DNA from: Oopsacas minuta
Taxonomy: Eukaryota; Porifera; Hexactinellida; Lyssacinosida; Leucopsacidae
Assembly (NCBI GenBank): GCA_024704765.1
Contig: JAKMXF010000066.1
Coordinates: 565,854-629,853, forward strand
Length of the DNA: 64,000 nucleotides
Direction of reading: 5' to 3'
The notes below the pieces were generated by a model. It was not told the origin of the DNA and searched no databases. It saw only the letters and a list, made by a program, of their open reading frames with translations. The position numbers and the translations under genes are program-made. Below are positions 21,780-30,744 of the stretch, piece by piece. The number at the start of each line of letters is the position of its first letter. Positions within the stretch are counted from its first letter, which is position 1.

Positions 21780-22871
21780 ATGAGTGAAATATCTTTGAAA
21801 GTTATCTCAGGTAATCAACATGTAGCTAATTGAGAATTATCATACATTCCAATTGCCAAATTTGCCGCATAGCACACTCAAGTATTTCATTAATATTTAT
21901 AGATGGGATTCTGTATCTTAATAAGATCTCGGAACATCTGGACGATGATTTATTACTGGAACATGTAAAAATTGAACAATCCTTTCAAGAATTGTTTCAT
22001 CTCATGGAAAGGTCTGAATCTGGGGTAAGTACACACAGATTATTTATTTAAATATTTATAATTAATATTTTGTAATTTTAGATATCAAAAGTGAATAAAT
22101 CAAGTTCTTCTAAACAAAAGTTATGCAAAAGGTAACCACTTAATTACTATCATTTGAGATATAATCATTAATATTTATGTATTTAGACCCAAACAATTGC
22201 CTTTGGAGAAACAAACTAACAAATCGTTAGAACACAAAAATATGAATTTAGAGAGTAGCACATCTCATAAAGAACTGAATCAAATCTATGAAATATCAAT
22301 CCTAATAAATGACCAGGATATAGGACAAAAATACTGCACTGTTAACGGTCAACATATTTTTATAAGCAAAGAAGACAGACAATATCAGTATATGCTATCA
22401 CTAATCGACTATGACACCCCACGAGCGAATGGCAGTGCTATACACTTAACCTCACCTAACACGTCACTAGAACTTACCTTCAAAACAGAACTAACTTGTC
22501 AACAATTCTACTCGCTTATAGACTCAGTTCATTACAATCAATTATCTATTCAATCATTAGACATACATAATTCTTCTGAAGAATCATTCTATGGATATAG
22601 CAGTGTTGACAACTATTCTACTGTTAGGAAGATGAATAGAAGTAACACGCTTGATCAATTACAAACTGAATTGAAATCTTTTCAATACGATTACCCTCGA
22701 TTTGGCGGAAAAAGTGAAAATAGGAATTTGGATTTGCCTTCCCGAAGAAATCTTCAGCTTAACGCGTTAAACTTTAGACGGAAGAACTCAGGAGTTGTTT
22801 ATGATGAAATTTACAGTGTTTTAACAACATTCACTAGCCCTATACATGAGTACGCGACCATTCCTCATTAA
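21780..22871 (+). CDS. Helical N-terminus plus PH-like domain protein, paralogue 4 (divergent)
   Basis: Exons 21780-21810, 21903-22024, 22082-22131 and 22187-22871, GT-AG and in phase, 295 residues. The start is MSEISLKVISDGILYLNKIS. The helical part EQSFQELFHLMERSESG aligns with SFQKLIKLINDS of paralogues 1 and 2. The PH-like part runs from IYEISILINDQDIGQKYCTV to LTCQQFYSLIDSV. The exon order and last-intron phase match the other three genes, which supports common descent despite low identity. The tail has several tyrosine motifs (YGYSSVDNYSTV, YDEIYSVL, HEYATIPH) that could be phosphorylated. Function is unknown. Confidence 0.65.
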
Positions 22872-23297
22872 CCTAACAACTAAAAATGAATAATTCTGTC
22901 ATTAATGAAAACGCTTATGACAAGATTATTCATTCATCCTTCGAGCGTAATTAATGTAATATATCCCCATTAATTTATCTTACTAGAGTGTCTATAAGTA
23001 TTTCTAATTCCAATTGTTGATTGTATCCCCCTCTATGTATTTTATTACCTAGCTCTTTTCTATACATATGAGTACTTTCTTATAACTATGTAGTGTTGTC
23101 ACCTTTCAATGAATGTATTAAGATAAGACACTCTCCTAACACTTCTCCGTGGTAATTTTCATTGTATTTGGGAAAATGTTTTCACATTTCTTGGGCTTTA
23201 TGCAAATACATTTCTATACAATGCGTATACGAACTTAATTTTTATGTATTCAAAATAATAATAATTAATACAAATATTTTAAAATTTTAAATATAAA
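22872..23297. other. Intergenic, nothing recognised
   Basis: AT-rich gap between two convergent genes. No coding frame or repeat stands out. Both 3' UTRs should end here. Confidence 0.5.
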
Positions 23298-24035
23298 CTA
23301 TGCAGAATATCCAATACACTTTCTAGTCGCTGGTACTTGAAAATCTGAATCAGATAGTAAAACAGAGTCTCGAGTTTGTTCAGATATTTCTAAAATAGCC
23401 GATTCATTATCTTTGAAATTATGTGAGATATCTTTAGCAATTTGATTGAATAAAAATAGTATATTGAGTCCTTTAGAAGCTGAGCATTCAAAATATTCCA
23501 TTCTATTCTTTAATGCGAATGAATTTGCATCAAATTGTGTTATAACTCTCTCCTCAAAAAGATCCAATTTATTCCCTACTAGCATAAACAAGGTATCATT
23601 GCTAACACTAGCTTTAGCCAATTCAATCCATAAAGGAATTGCTTCAAAACTTTGGATATTTGTAATATCATATACAACTAGCACTGCATGTGAATTGCGT
23701 AGATAATTGCCTGTTATTGATCGAAACCTTTCGTGACCGCCTGTATCCCAAATCTGTAATCGCATATGATAAGAAGTTCCACGTACTTCGTGTTTAATTA
23801 AATCCATGCCAATCGTAGAGTATAAGTTCTCGCTAGTTACACTGCCACCGCCCGTATGCAGACATCTAAGAATCATAGATTTACCAACATTACTATTACC
23901 CAATATGCAAACCTTGTATTCAGGGAGAGTTCGCATTTTATACATTTCTCTCATAGGAACACTTAAACTGTTTAAACTTGAATATTCTGCCATTTCTATA
24001 TTTCTAATAAACAAAGGTTTGGGAAATAATGTCAT
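23298..24035 (-). CDS. Rab-like small GTPase with WDTGGHE switch II and no clear prenylation site
   Basis: 245 residues from the ATG at 24035 (a later ATG at MAEYSS is an alternative start). G motifs: GNSNVGKS (P-loop), STIGMDL, WDTGGHERF, GNKLDL and ECSASKG. The usual AGQ of switch II reads GGH, so the catalytic Gln (Ras Gln61 equivalent) is His; this should lower intrinsic GTP hydrolysis. The C-terminus RKCIGYSA has one Cys six residues from the end, which fits neither CAAX nor the Rab CC/CXC patterns. The N-terminal extension of about 35 residues is unusual. It pairs with the GTPase at 20795 by shared sequence and heads the GTPase array on the minus strand. Confidence 0.82.
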   Translation of the reverse strand: MTLFPKPLFIRNIEMAEYSSLNSLSVPMREMYKMRTLPEYKVCILGNSNVGKSMILRCLHTGGGSVTSENLYSTIGMDLIKHEVRGTSYHMRLQIWDTGGHERFRSITGNYLRNSHAVLVVYDITNIQSFEAIPLWIELAKASVSNDTLFMLVGNKLDLFEERVITQFDANSFALKNRMEYFECSASKGLNILFLFNQIAKDISHNFKDNESAILEISEQTRDSVLLSDSDFQVPATRKCIGYSA

Positions 24036-24159
24036 TATCAAGTTTAATTCTATAAAATATAGTATTACAATCTTGAATATGCCTATACATACAATTTGAT
24101 GTCATTAGCCAAACACATGTATTTTTGCTACAAATTTATATTCAATTTTCCATTTATGG

Positions 24160-25422
24160 TTACACATTACAACATTTCCTATTTGAAGATGTTGAATTGT
24201 TATCAAGAGGTGTTATGTCGGAAATTGTAAGTTTAATAATGTTATTTTCGTCTATACTGCTAATGGACTGTGGATGTTCTCGTTTGATGAGAGACGGGAA
24301 AGCAATTAACATTCTCCTCGCTATACACTCGAATACCTGTAGTATATTGTATCCAGTTAGCCCGGAGCAGTCCATGTATTCTATCCCGTTCTTTTCAGCG
24401 AATTCCGTTGCTGTTTCCTCCTTGACAACTCGGCGCATTTCTAGATCCCCCTTATTGCCTACGAGCATATAAACAGCTTCAGTTTTTGCATACTGTCTAC
24501 CAGTAGCCAACCAATTGCTTACGGCAGTGAAACTAGCTTCATCTGTCATATCATATACCAGGAGTACCACGTGAGCATTACGCAACCAGCAAGATGCAAA
24601 TGACTTGAATCTCTCTTGTCCAGCTGTATCCCAAACATCAAGGATTAATTCTTGTTCACCAATCTTTAAATATCGTTTAAACTGATCAATCTCTGTCGTA
24701 GGTTGTATTGTATGTGGTGACGTCAGAGCTATTCCACCTCCCCTATAGCTACAATAGATACTAGTCTTACCTACCCCTGCGTTGCCGATAATGCTGACTT
24801 TAAAATGAGGGAGAGATTTGTAACGAGTGTGTTTATAATCAACTGATTGGTCTCCTACAGTAGGATTACGACATGATCCATAAGATGCTTTCTTTCCAGG
24901 TTTCTCTTTCTTCGCCTGCACCATCTTTTGAGGTTGTTTAGGTAGGCTAGCTGTTTTTGGAAGTTTGGAAGTTTCTTCCATACTGACTGACAGTGTTTGG
25001 GATAGGAATTCGTGAACCTTTTTCTGAATATCTTTAACATCCATTGATGAAATTAAATGATCGAATTCAGGGAGAACATTCCTTATTTCATTGAGATGAG
25101 GTGCGCATTCGGTTTTCAAATTCTCACTCACTTTCTCACCGATCCAATGCACTAAAAACGTTTTGTACATCCCACTAACCATCATATCCTCTAATTTTAC
25201 AAATGCATACATTATTAGATCATCTTCTAAAGCTAGAAGGAGTTCTATCCATACGTCACCCTCCTGGATTACGTTAATAGGAAGCAAGGATAGTTTATTG
25301 GCGGCCTGGTTGATTGCTACCTGGTAGCCAATTAACGCCCAGCTTCCACTTCGGTCTGATTGTAGCACACGAGTAGTTGCAGTCTTAATATTTCGCATAT
25401 AAGACAAAGTATCTAGATTCAT
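24160..25422 (-). CDS. ADF-H / Rab GTPase fusion protein 1
   Basis: 420 residues, single exon, ATG at 25422. Residues ~1-135 read as an ADF-homology domain of the coactosin/drebrin type: GSWALIGYQ, a DLIMYAFVKLED strand, then TFLVHWIGEKVSENLKTECA and APHLNEIRNVLPEFDHLISS. A basic linker (~136-205, KKEKPGKKASYG) follows. The Rab GTPase domain has GNAGVGKT, WDTAGQERF, GNKGDL and DCSGLTG, the last in place of SAK. The tail ends RKCCNV, a plausible CCXX prenylation site. ADF-H domains bind actin monomers or filaments, and Rab GTPases direct membranes. Joining them in one chain suggests a membrane-recruited, GTP-switched actin regulator, which is inference. It is the most diverged of the four fusions and has intact GTPase motifs. 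Confidence 0.85.
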   Translation of the reverse strand: MNLDTLSYMRNIKTATTRVLQSDRSGSWALIGYQVAINQAANKLSLLPINVIQEGDVWIELLLALEDDLIMYAFVKLEDMMVSGMYKTFLVHWIGEKVSENLKTECAPHLNEIRNVLPEFDHLISSMDVKDIQKKVHEFLSQTLSVSMEETSKLPKTASLPKQPQKMVQAKKEKPGKKASYGSCRNPTVGDQSVDYKHTRYKSLPHFKVSIIGNAGVGKTSIYCSYRGGGIALTSPHTIQPTTEIDQFKRYLKIGEQELILDVWDTAGQERFKSFASCWLRNAHVVLLVYDMTDEASFTAVSNWLATGRQYAKTEAVYMLVGNKGDLEMRRVVKEETATEFAEKNGIEYMDCSGLTGYNILQVFECIARRMLIAFPSLIKREHPQSISSIDENNIIKLTISDITPLDNNSTSSNRKCCNV

Positions 25423-25514
25423 TCTTCTGTATTACTACTGTATCTGTATACACTGGCTTATATGTAGTTATAGTGGATGGAGCTTTATTATTGAGTAATA
25501 CCATCTCAGCATTG

Positions 25515-27176
25515 AGTACATATATAGAATGATAAGAATTAATACAGACAATACTATGTATAGTCAATTCCTCACTATATCTAAATTTTGTATCCTTATA
25601 AACAGGATAGTTACAACAAATATGCTCTACATACTATCACACATACATTATAATGAGAATAAATCAAAGAGTTCGAATGAATAGATTATAGTTTACTGCA
25701 TTGCTGGCAACCATGTCTCTTCCTGTTTGTAATAAGTTCTCGCTCTGCTGTCGTGCTATCAGTTAGCTTTATTATTCTCTCAGAGAATGCGTTATTAGAT
25801 GTGAATATATCATGATAGACAAATACAACTCTTCTAGTTATACTCTCGAATAGTTTTAAGATATTCAATCCTGTTAACCCGGAGCATTCCATAAACACCA
25901 TATCGTGTTGTTTAGCGAACTTTTCTGCTGTAGATTCTTGTACAACTCTACGATGGACTAGATCTGCTTTGTTACCGACTAAGTAGAATATTGCTCTCTC
26001 ATTCGCATACGCTTTAGCTGTTTCCATTAGTTTGGGTATTTCTTTGTAACTATCTTCATCTGTTATATCATATACACAGATTACAACTTTAGCGTTCCTT
26101 GTCCAAACAGGTGCAAATGCTACATACCTTTCTTGCCCTGCTGTATCCCAGATCTCTAAGGTGAAATTATGATTGTCTAATGAAACTTTCTTACTCATGC
26201 AATCGGCGGATATTGTACTAGTTATTAGTTGAGGATTCGATAGAGCAGATCCTCCCTCGTTATAGCTTAGGTAAATGAAGGTTTTACCTACCCCTATACT
26301 GCCGATAATTGTTATCTTGAATTTTGGCTGCGCCACCGGCTCTAAGTAGGAAGTGAATGTGCTTGATTCGGATAGCATTTCGGGTTTATTTTTACGTTGG
26401 GGGTGTCTTTGTTGAGTTGAAGACCTGTACTTCCTCCCTCCTTCTAGAGATTGAGTCTTACTTCCATGAAATGAGATTGTTGTGTCCCTTCGAGGTCGTA
26501 ATGGACGAGCTATAGCACAAATGGGCTGAACGCGAGTGGAGTAGCCGTGTACCTGAGCCATAATATCTAATGGGTCCATCGTACTTATTAATAGGTCATA
26601 GCAGGGAATAAGATTCCTGATTTCGTTCAAATGAGGCATGCAAGACTCCTTTTTGTTTTCATCCACGTCTTTTCCAACCCAGTGTATCAGAAATATTTTC
26701 ATGTCGCCTTTAGCTTCAAAATCAAGCTTAGCATATCCGTACTGTATCTTCTCATCGTCAAATAAATCTAGGAGATCAATCCAAACTGTTCCTTCCTTTT
26801 TCACGTCTAATGTCATTATGTTACACTTCCTGACTCTATCAGAGTACCCGAATAACACCCAAGTTCCGCTTATCTCTGAGGTTTTAACATTGTTGACTGC
26901 TTGCAGAATCTCATCACTGTAAGAGAATGTATCCAGATTCATTTTGTTCGTATCTTTAATATATTTTAAGAGATATATTTACCCGAGTATATCTGATAAG
27001 TTTTGAAGATTTAATCGCTGTTATTTTGATTGTTTGAACACTTTTAGCTTTGGATGTTTTTTGCCTTGAATTTATAGCCACGCAAACAATGTGCTATGGT
27101 TATGTAATGTGATATTTCAGGTGTGGCTAATTATCCTACATGCTTAGGACCCTAGTATTACAAGTAATTACGTGTT
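25515..27176. repeat. Tandem duplication, copy 1, containing fusion gene 2
   Basis: Starts TGAGTACATATATAGAATGA. It matches the segment from 27188 onward across the 3' flank, most of the coding region and the 5' flank (to about CAAGTAATTACGTGTT). The unit is about 1.67 kb. Confidence 0.92.
25686..26942 (-). CDS. ADF-H / Rab GTPase fusion protein 2
   Basis: 418 residues, single exon, ATG at 26942. ADF-H part (~1-135): GTWVLFGYS, DDEKIQYGYAKLDF, MKIFLIHWVGKDVDEN and MPHLNEIRNLIP. This is the clearest match of the set to coactosin and drebrin (strand, WxGE/K turn, then helix). A Ser/Arg/Lys-rich linker leads to the Rab domain near residue 207: GSIGVGKT, WDTAGQERYVAF, GNKADL, ECSGLTG. The end GCQQCSKL provides a CAAX-like site with Leu last, the geranylgeranyl type. 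Nearly identical to fusion 3 at both ends and in the flanks. All G motifs look functional. Confidence 0.88.
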   Translation of the reverse strand: MNLDTFSYSDEILQAVNNVKTSEISGTWVLFGYSDRVRKCNIMTLDVKKEGTVWIDLLDLFDDEKIQYGYAKLDFEAKGDMKIFLIHWVGKDVDENKKESCMPHLNEIRNLIPCYDLLISTMDPLDIMAQVHGYSTRVQPICAIARPLRPRRDTTISFHGSKTQSLEGGRKYRSSTQQRHPQRKNKPEMLSESSTFTSYLEPVAQPKFKITIIGSIGVGKTFIYLSYNEGGSALSNPQLITSTISADCMSKKVSLDNHNFTLEIWDTAGQERYVAFAPVWTRNAKVVICVYDITDEDSYKEIPKLMETAKAYANERAIFYLVGNKADLVHRRVVQESTAEKFAKQHDMVFMECSGLTGLNILKLFESITRRVVFVYHDIFTSNNAFSERIIKLTDSTTAERELITNRKRHGCQQCSKL

Positions 27177-27187
27177 ATGATATCATA

Positions 27188-28846
27188 TTGAGTACATATA
27201 TAGAATGATAAGAATTAATACAGACAATACTATGTATAGTCAATTCCCCACTATATCTAAATTTTGTATCCTTATAAACAGGATGGTTACAACAAATATG
27301 CTCTACATACTATCACACATACATTATAATGAGAATAAATCAAAGAGTTCGAATGAATAGATTATAGTTTACTGCATTGCTGGCAACCATGTCTCTTCCT
27401 GTTTGTAATAAGTTCTCGCTCTGCTGTCGTGCTATCAGTTAGCTTTATTATTCTCTCAGAGAATGCGTTATTAGATGTGAATATATCATGATAGACAAAT
27501 ACAACTCTTCTAGTTATACTCTCGAATAGTTTTAAGATATTCAATCCTGTTAACCCGGAGCATTCCATAAACACCATATCGTGTTGTTTAGCAAACTTTT
27601 CTGCAGTAGATTCTTGTACAACTCTACGATGGACTAGATCTGCTTTGTTACCGACTAAGTAGAATATTGCTCTCTCATCCGCATACGCTTTAGCTGTTTC
27701 CATTAGTTTGGGTATTTCTTTGTAACTATCTTCATCTGTTATATCATATACACAGATTACAACTTTAGCGTTCCTTGTCCAAAAAAATGCTACATCCATC
27801 TCTTGCCCAGCTGTATCCCAGATCTCTAATGTGAATTGATGATCTCCTAATCTAACATTCCTATTCAAGCAATCCATTTGTATCGTAGTTGATCTTCTAT
27901 TAGGGCTCGGTGGAGCAGATCCTCCTGCGTTATAGCTCAGATATATTATCGTTTTTCCTACACCTAGGCTCCCGATAAGGGCTACCTTAAATTTCGGCTG
28001 CTCCACCGGCTCTAAGTAGGAAGTGAATTTGCTTGATTCGGATACCATTTCAGGTTTATTTTTATGTTTGGGGTTTTTTTGTAGAGAAGAATATTTGTAC
28101 TTCATCCTTCCTTCTAGAGATTGATTCCTGCTTTCACGATATGAGATTGATGAGTCCCTTCGAGGTCGTAATGGACGAGCTGAAGCACAAATGGACTGAA
28201 CGCGAGCGAAGTAGCCGTGTACCTGAGCTATAATATTTATTGGGTCCATCGTACTTATTAATAGGTCATAGCAGGGAATAAGATTCCTGATTTCGTTCAA
28301 ATGAGGCATGTAAGACTCCTTTTCGTTTTCGTCCACGTCTTTTCCAACCCAGTGTATCAGAAATAATTTGAAATCGCCTTTCACTGTGAAGTTTAGTTTA
28401 GCATATCCGTACTGTATCTTCTCATCGTCAAATAAATCTACGAGATCAATCCAAACTGTTCCTTCCTTTTTCACGTCTAATGTCATTATGTTAGACTTCC
28501 TGACTCTATCAGAGTACCCGAATAACACCCAAGTTCCGCTTATCTCTGAGGTTTTAACATTGTTGACTGCTTGCAGAATCTTATCACTGTAAGATAATGT
28601 ATCCAGATTCATTTTGTTCGTATCTTTAATATATTTTAAGAGATATATTTACCCGAGTATATCTGATAAGTTTTGAAGATTTAATCGCTGTTATTTTGAT
28701 TGTTTGAACACTTTTAGCTTTGGATGTTTTTTGCCTTGAATTTATAGCCACGCAAACAATGTGCTATGGTTATGTAATGTGATATTTCAGGTGTGGCTAA
28801 TTATCCTACATGCTTAGGACCCTAGTATTACAAGTAATTACGTGTT
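27188..28846. repeat. Tandem duplication, copy 2, containing fusion gene 3
   Basis: Second copy of the 1.67-kb unit. Both intergenic flanks are almost base-for-base identical to copy 1. The coding interior has diverged more, chiefly around the linker and P-loop. Confidence 0.92.
27362..28612 (-). CDS. ADF-H / Rab GTPase fusion protein 3, shortened switch II
   Basis: 416 residues, single exon, ATG at 28612. Same ADF-H, linker and Rab order as fusion 2. The ADF-H part is nearly identical apart from FTVKGDFKLFLIHWVGKDV. The P-loop is GSLGVGKT and the switch I region differs (RRSTTIQMDCLNRNV against ITSTISADCMSKKV). Just after WDTAGQE the chain reads MDVAFFWTRNAKV where fusion 2 has RYVAFAPVWTRNAKV, so two residues are missing and the usual Arg-Phe/Tyr of switch II is lost. 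This may change effector or GEF binding. The remainder, through GCQQCSKL, is identical to fusion 2 in protein. Confidence 0.86.
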   Translation of the reverse strand: MNLDTLSYSDKILQAVNNVKTSEISGTWVLFGYSDRVRKSNIMTLDVKKEGTVWIDLVDLFDDEKIQYGYAKLNFTVKGDFKLFLIHWVGKDVDENEKESYMPHLNEIRNLIPCYDLLISTMDPINIIAQVHGYFARVQSICASARPLRPRRDSSISYRESRNQSLEGRMKYKYSSLQKNPKHKNKPEMVSESSKFTSYLEPVEQPKFKVALIGSLGVGKTIIYLSYNAGGSAPPSPNRRSTTIQMDCLNRNVRLGDHQFTLEIWDTAGQEMDVAFFWTRNAKVVICVYDITDEDSYKEIPKLMETAKAYADERAIFYLVGNKADLVHRRVVQESTAEKFAKQHDMVFMECSGLTGLNILKLFESITRRVVFVYHDIFTSNNAFSERIIKLTDSTTAERELITNRKRHGCQQCSKL

Positions 28847-29040
28847 TGTAGTATCATAAAATAATTGTTTACTCTTCTGTATATGAATAACACAGAATTT
28901 ATATTTTCTTATGAGTAATGAGTTTTAAGGGTCTCGGAATTCCTATAAGCGTATAATTAATGGGAATTATACAAGATATAAACACCATTAAAATACACAT
29001 AGAACAATACAATTACATTTTGACAATTCAGATCATTAAG

Positions 29041-30363
29041 TTATTTATTACATTGCTGACAACCTCCATGTCTTTTCTTGCTCCGCATTGATACATCGTA
29101 TCTTGTATAATCACTCAGTTTTATCGTACCTCCTGAAATACTCCTAGACATTGTAGGAGAACTCGTGAAAATATCTTGATAGACAAATACAACTCTTCTA
29201 GTTATGTCCTCGAATAGTTTTAAGATGTTTAATCCTGTAAGCCCGGAGCATTCCATAAACACCATATCGTGTTGTTTAGCGAACTTTTCTGCTGTAGATT
29301 CTTGTACAACTCTACGATGGACTAGATCTGCTTTGTTACCGACTAAGTAGAATATTGCTCTCTCATCTGCATACTCTTTAGCTGTGTGAATACTTTTAGG
29401 AAGATCATTATAACTGTCCTCATCTGTTATATCGTATACACAGATTACAACTCTAGCGTTCCTTGTCCAAACAGGCGCAAATGCTTTATACCTTTCTTGT
29501 CCTGCTGAATCCCAGATCTCTAAGGTGAAATTATGATTGTCTAATGAAACTTTCTTACTCATGCAATCGGCGTATATTGTATTAGTTACTAGTTGAGGAT
29601 TCGATAGAGCAGATCCTCCCTCGTTATAGCTTAAGTAAATGAAGGTTTTACCTACCCCCACAGTGCCGATAATTGCTATCTTGAATTTTATCCGTTTGAG
29701 CGTTACGTAAGATACAGAAACAGGACTGTCGACAGTCTCTTCTGGTTCTGGAGGTTCAAACGCGGAGTCCGGTGTCTCATTTACTGGATTTAAATTTATC
29801 CTATTGGTGTATGTTCTCACGAAACTGCTTTGTTCTTTATTATAGACTCTTGTGCTACTCGCTCGTGTGCGAAACAAAGAACTGTTAAACTTCGATATTT
29901 CCATATTACTCTCTGATCGTGATGGACGAGTTTCAACGCAGATTGACTGAGAGCGAGAAAGGAAGCTATGTACTTGAAACTGTACATCTAAAGGCTCCAT
30001 TGAGTTAACTAGTAAGTCATAACAGGTTATCATATTCCTGATTTCGTTCAGATGTGGCATACAAAACAACTTTTCATTTTCACCAACATCCTTTCCAACC
30101 CAGTGTATCAGAAATATTTTCATGTCGCCTTTAGCTTCAAAATCAAGCTTAGCATATCCGTACTGTATCTTCTGATCATCAAATGCCAGCAATAGATCCT
30201 TCCATATTGTACCTTCCTTAATAACGTTTACGCTCATTAAGTTGAGTTTCTTGGCCCCTTCATCTCCTTCAGTGTATCCTATTAGCATCCAGCTACCTCC
30301 TACAGGTGATGACTGTACGCGATTGATTCCTGCCTTTATGTCCACTATTATGAGAGAGTATCC
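29041..30363 (-). CDS. ADF-H / Rab GTPase fusion protein 4, start codon out of frame
   Basis: The open frame runs 30345-29041 (about 434 residues), from a GTG with no upstream in-frame ATG. At 30363 the sequence does read ATGAATCTGGATACTCTCTC, the start shared by the paralogues, but it meets TAA after seven codons and is out of register with the rest. Either a small indel has broken the start, an internal ATG (before LIGYTEG) is used, or there is a sequencing error. The rest is intact: GSWMLIGYTEG, FDDQKIQYGYAKLDF, FLIHWVGKDVGEN, then GTVGVGKT, WDSAGQERYKAF (Ser for Thr in G3), GNKADL, ECSGLTG and the tail GGCQQCNK. Possible early pseudogene or alternative-start gene. Confidence 0.7.
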   Translation of the reverse strand, partial: GYSLIIVDIKAGINRVQSSPVGGSWMLIGYTEGDEGAKKLNLMSVNVIKEGTIWKDLLLAFDDQKIQYGYAKLDFEAKGDMKIFLIHWVGKDVGENEKLFCMPHLNEIRNMITCYDLLVNSMEPLDVQFQVHSFLSRSQSICVETRPSRSESNMEISKFNSSLFRTRASSTRVYNKEQSSFVRTYTNRINLNPVNETPDSAFEPPEPEETVDSPVSVSYVTLKRIKFKIAIIGTVGVGKTFIYLSYNEGGSALSNPQLVTNTIYADCMSKKVSLDNHNFTLEIWDSAGQERYKAFAPVWTRNARVVICVYDITDEDSYNDLPKSIHTAKEYADERAIFYLVGNKADLVHRRVVQESTAEKFAKQHDMVFMECSGLTGLNILKLFEDITRRVVFVYQDIFTSSPTMSRSISGGTIKLSDYTRYDVSMRSKKRHGGCQQCNK

Positions 30364-30744
30364 AGATTCATTCTTCTTGATTATTTCTAGGAATAACCCT
30401 CACATTTTATAGGTAATTATTTCAAATATACTTTCACATACGTATACTCATTAATTCATAAATGATAACCAAAGCTAAGGTCATATTATAGCATATCTAA
30501 TATCACACATCCTATTTTGTGCTATTTATTCAAAATTATCAATTTACATTACAATAATGCCTACAGCAGCAGTGATAATAAATTTGTGTTTACTGTAATT
30601 TGTAAGATATTTTGAATCCAAATGAAACAAAATAGTTCAATAATTCTTAGTTTAGCAGGAATACTATTCATTGGGAAATAACTGGGATTTGATTACTTGA
30701 AGTGGATAATATATTTAAATTAGTGTCGTATTGTAAGCTTCGAA
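30364..30744. other. Intergenic, nothing recognised
   Basis: AT-rich spacer between the last fusion GTPase and the minus-strand MFS gene. No coding frame or repeat is seen. Confidence 0.5.
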
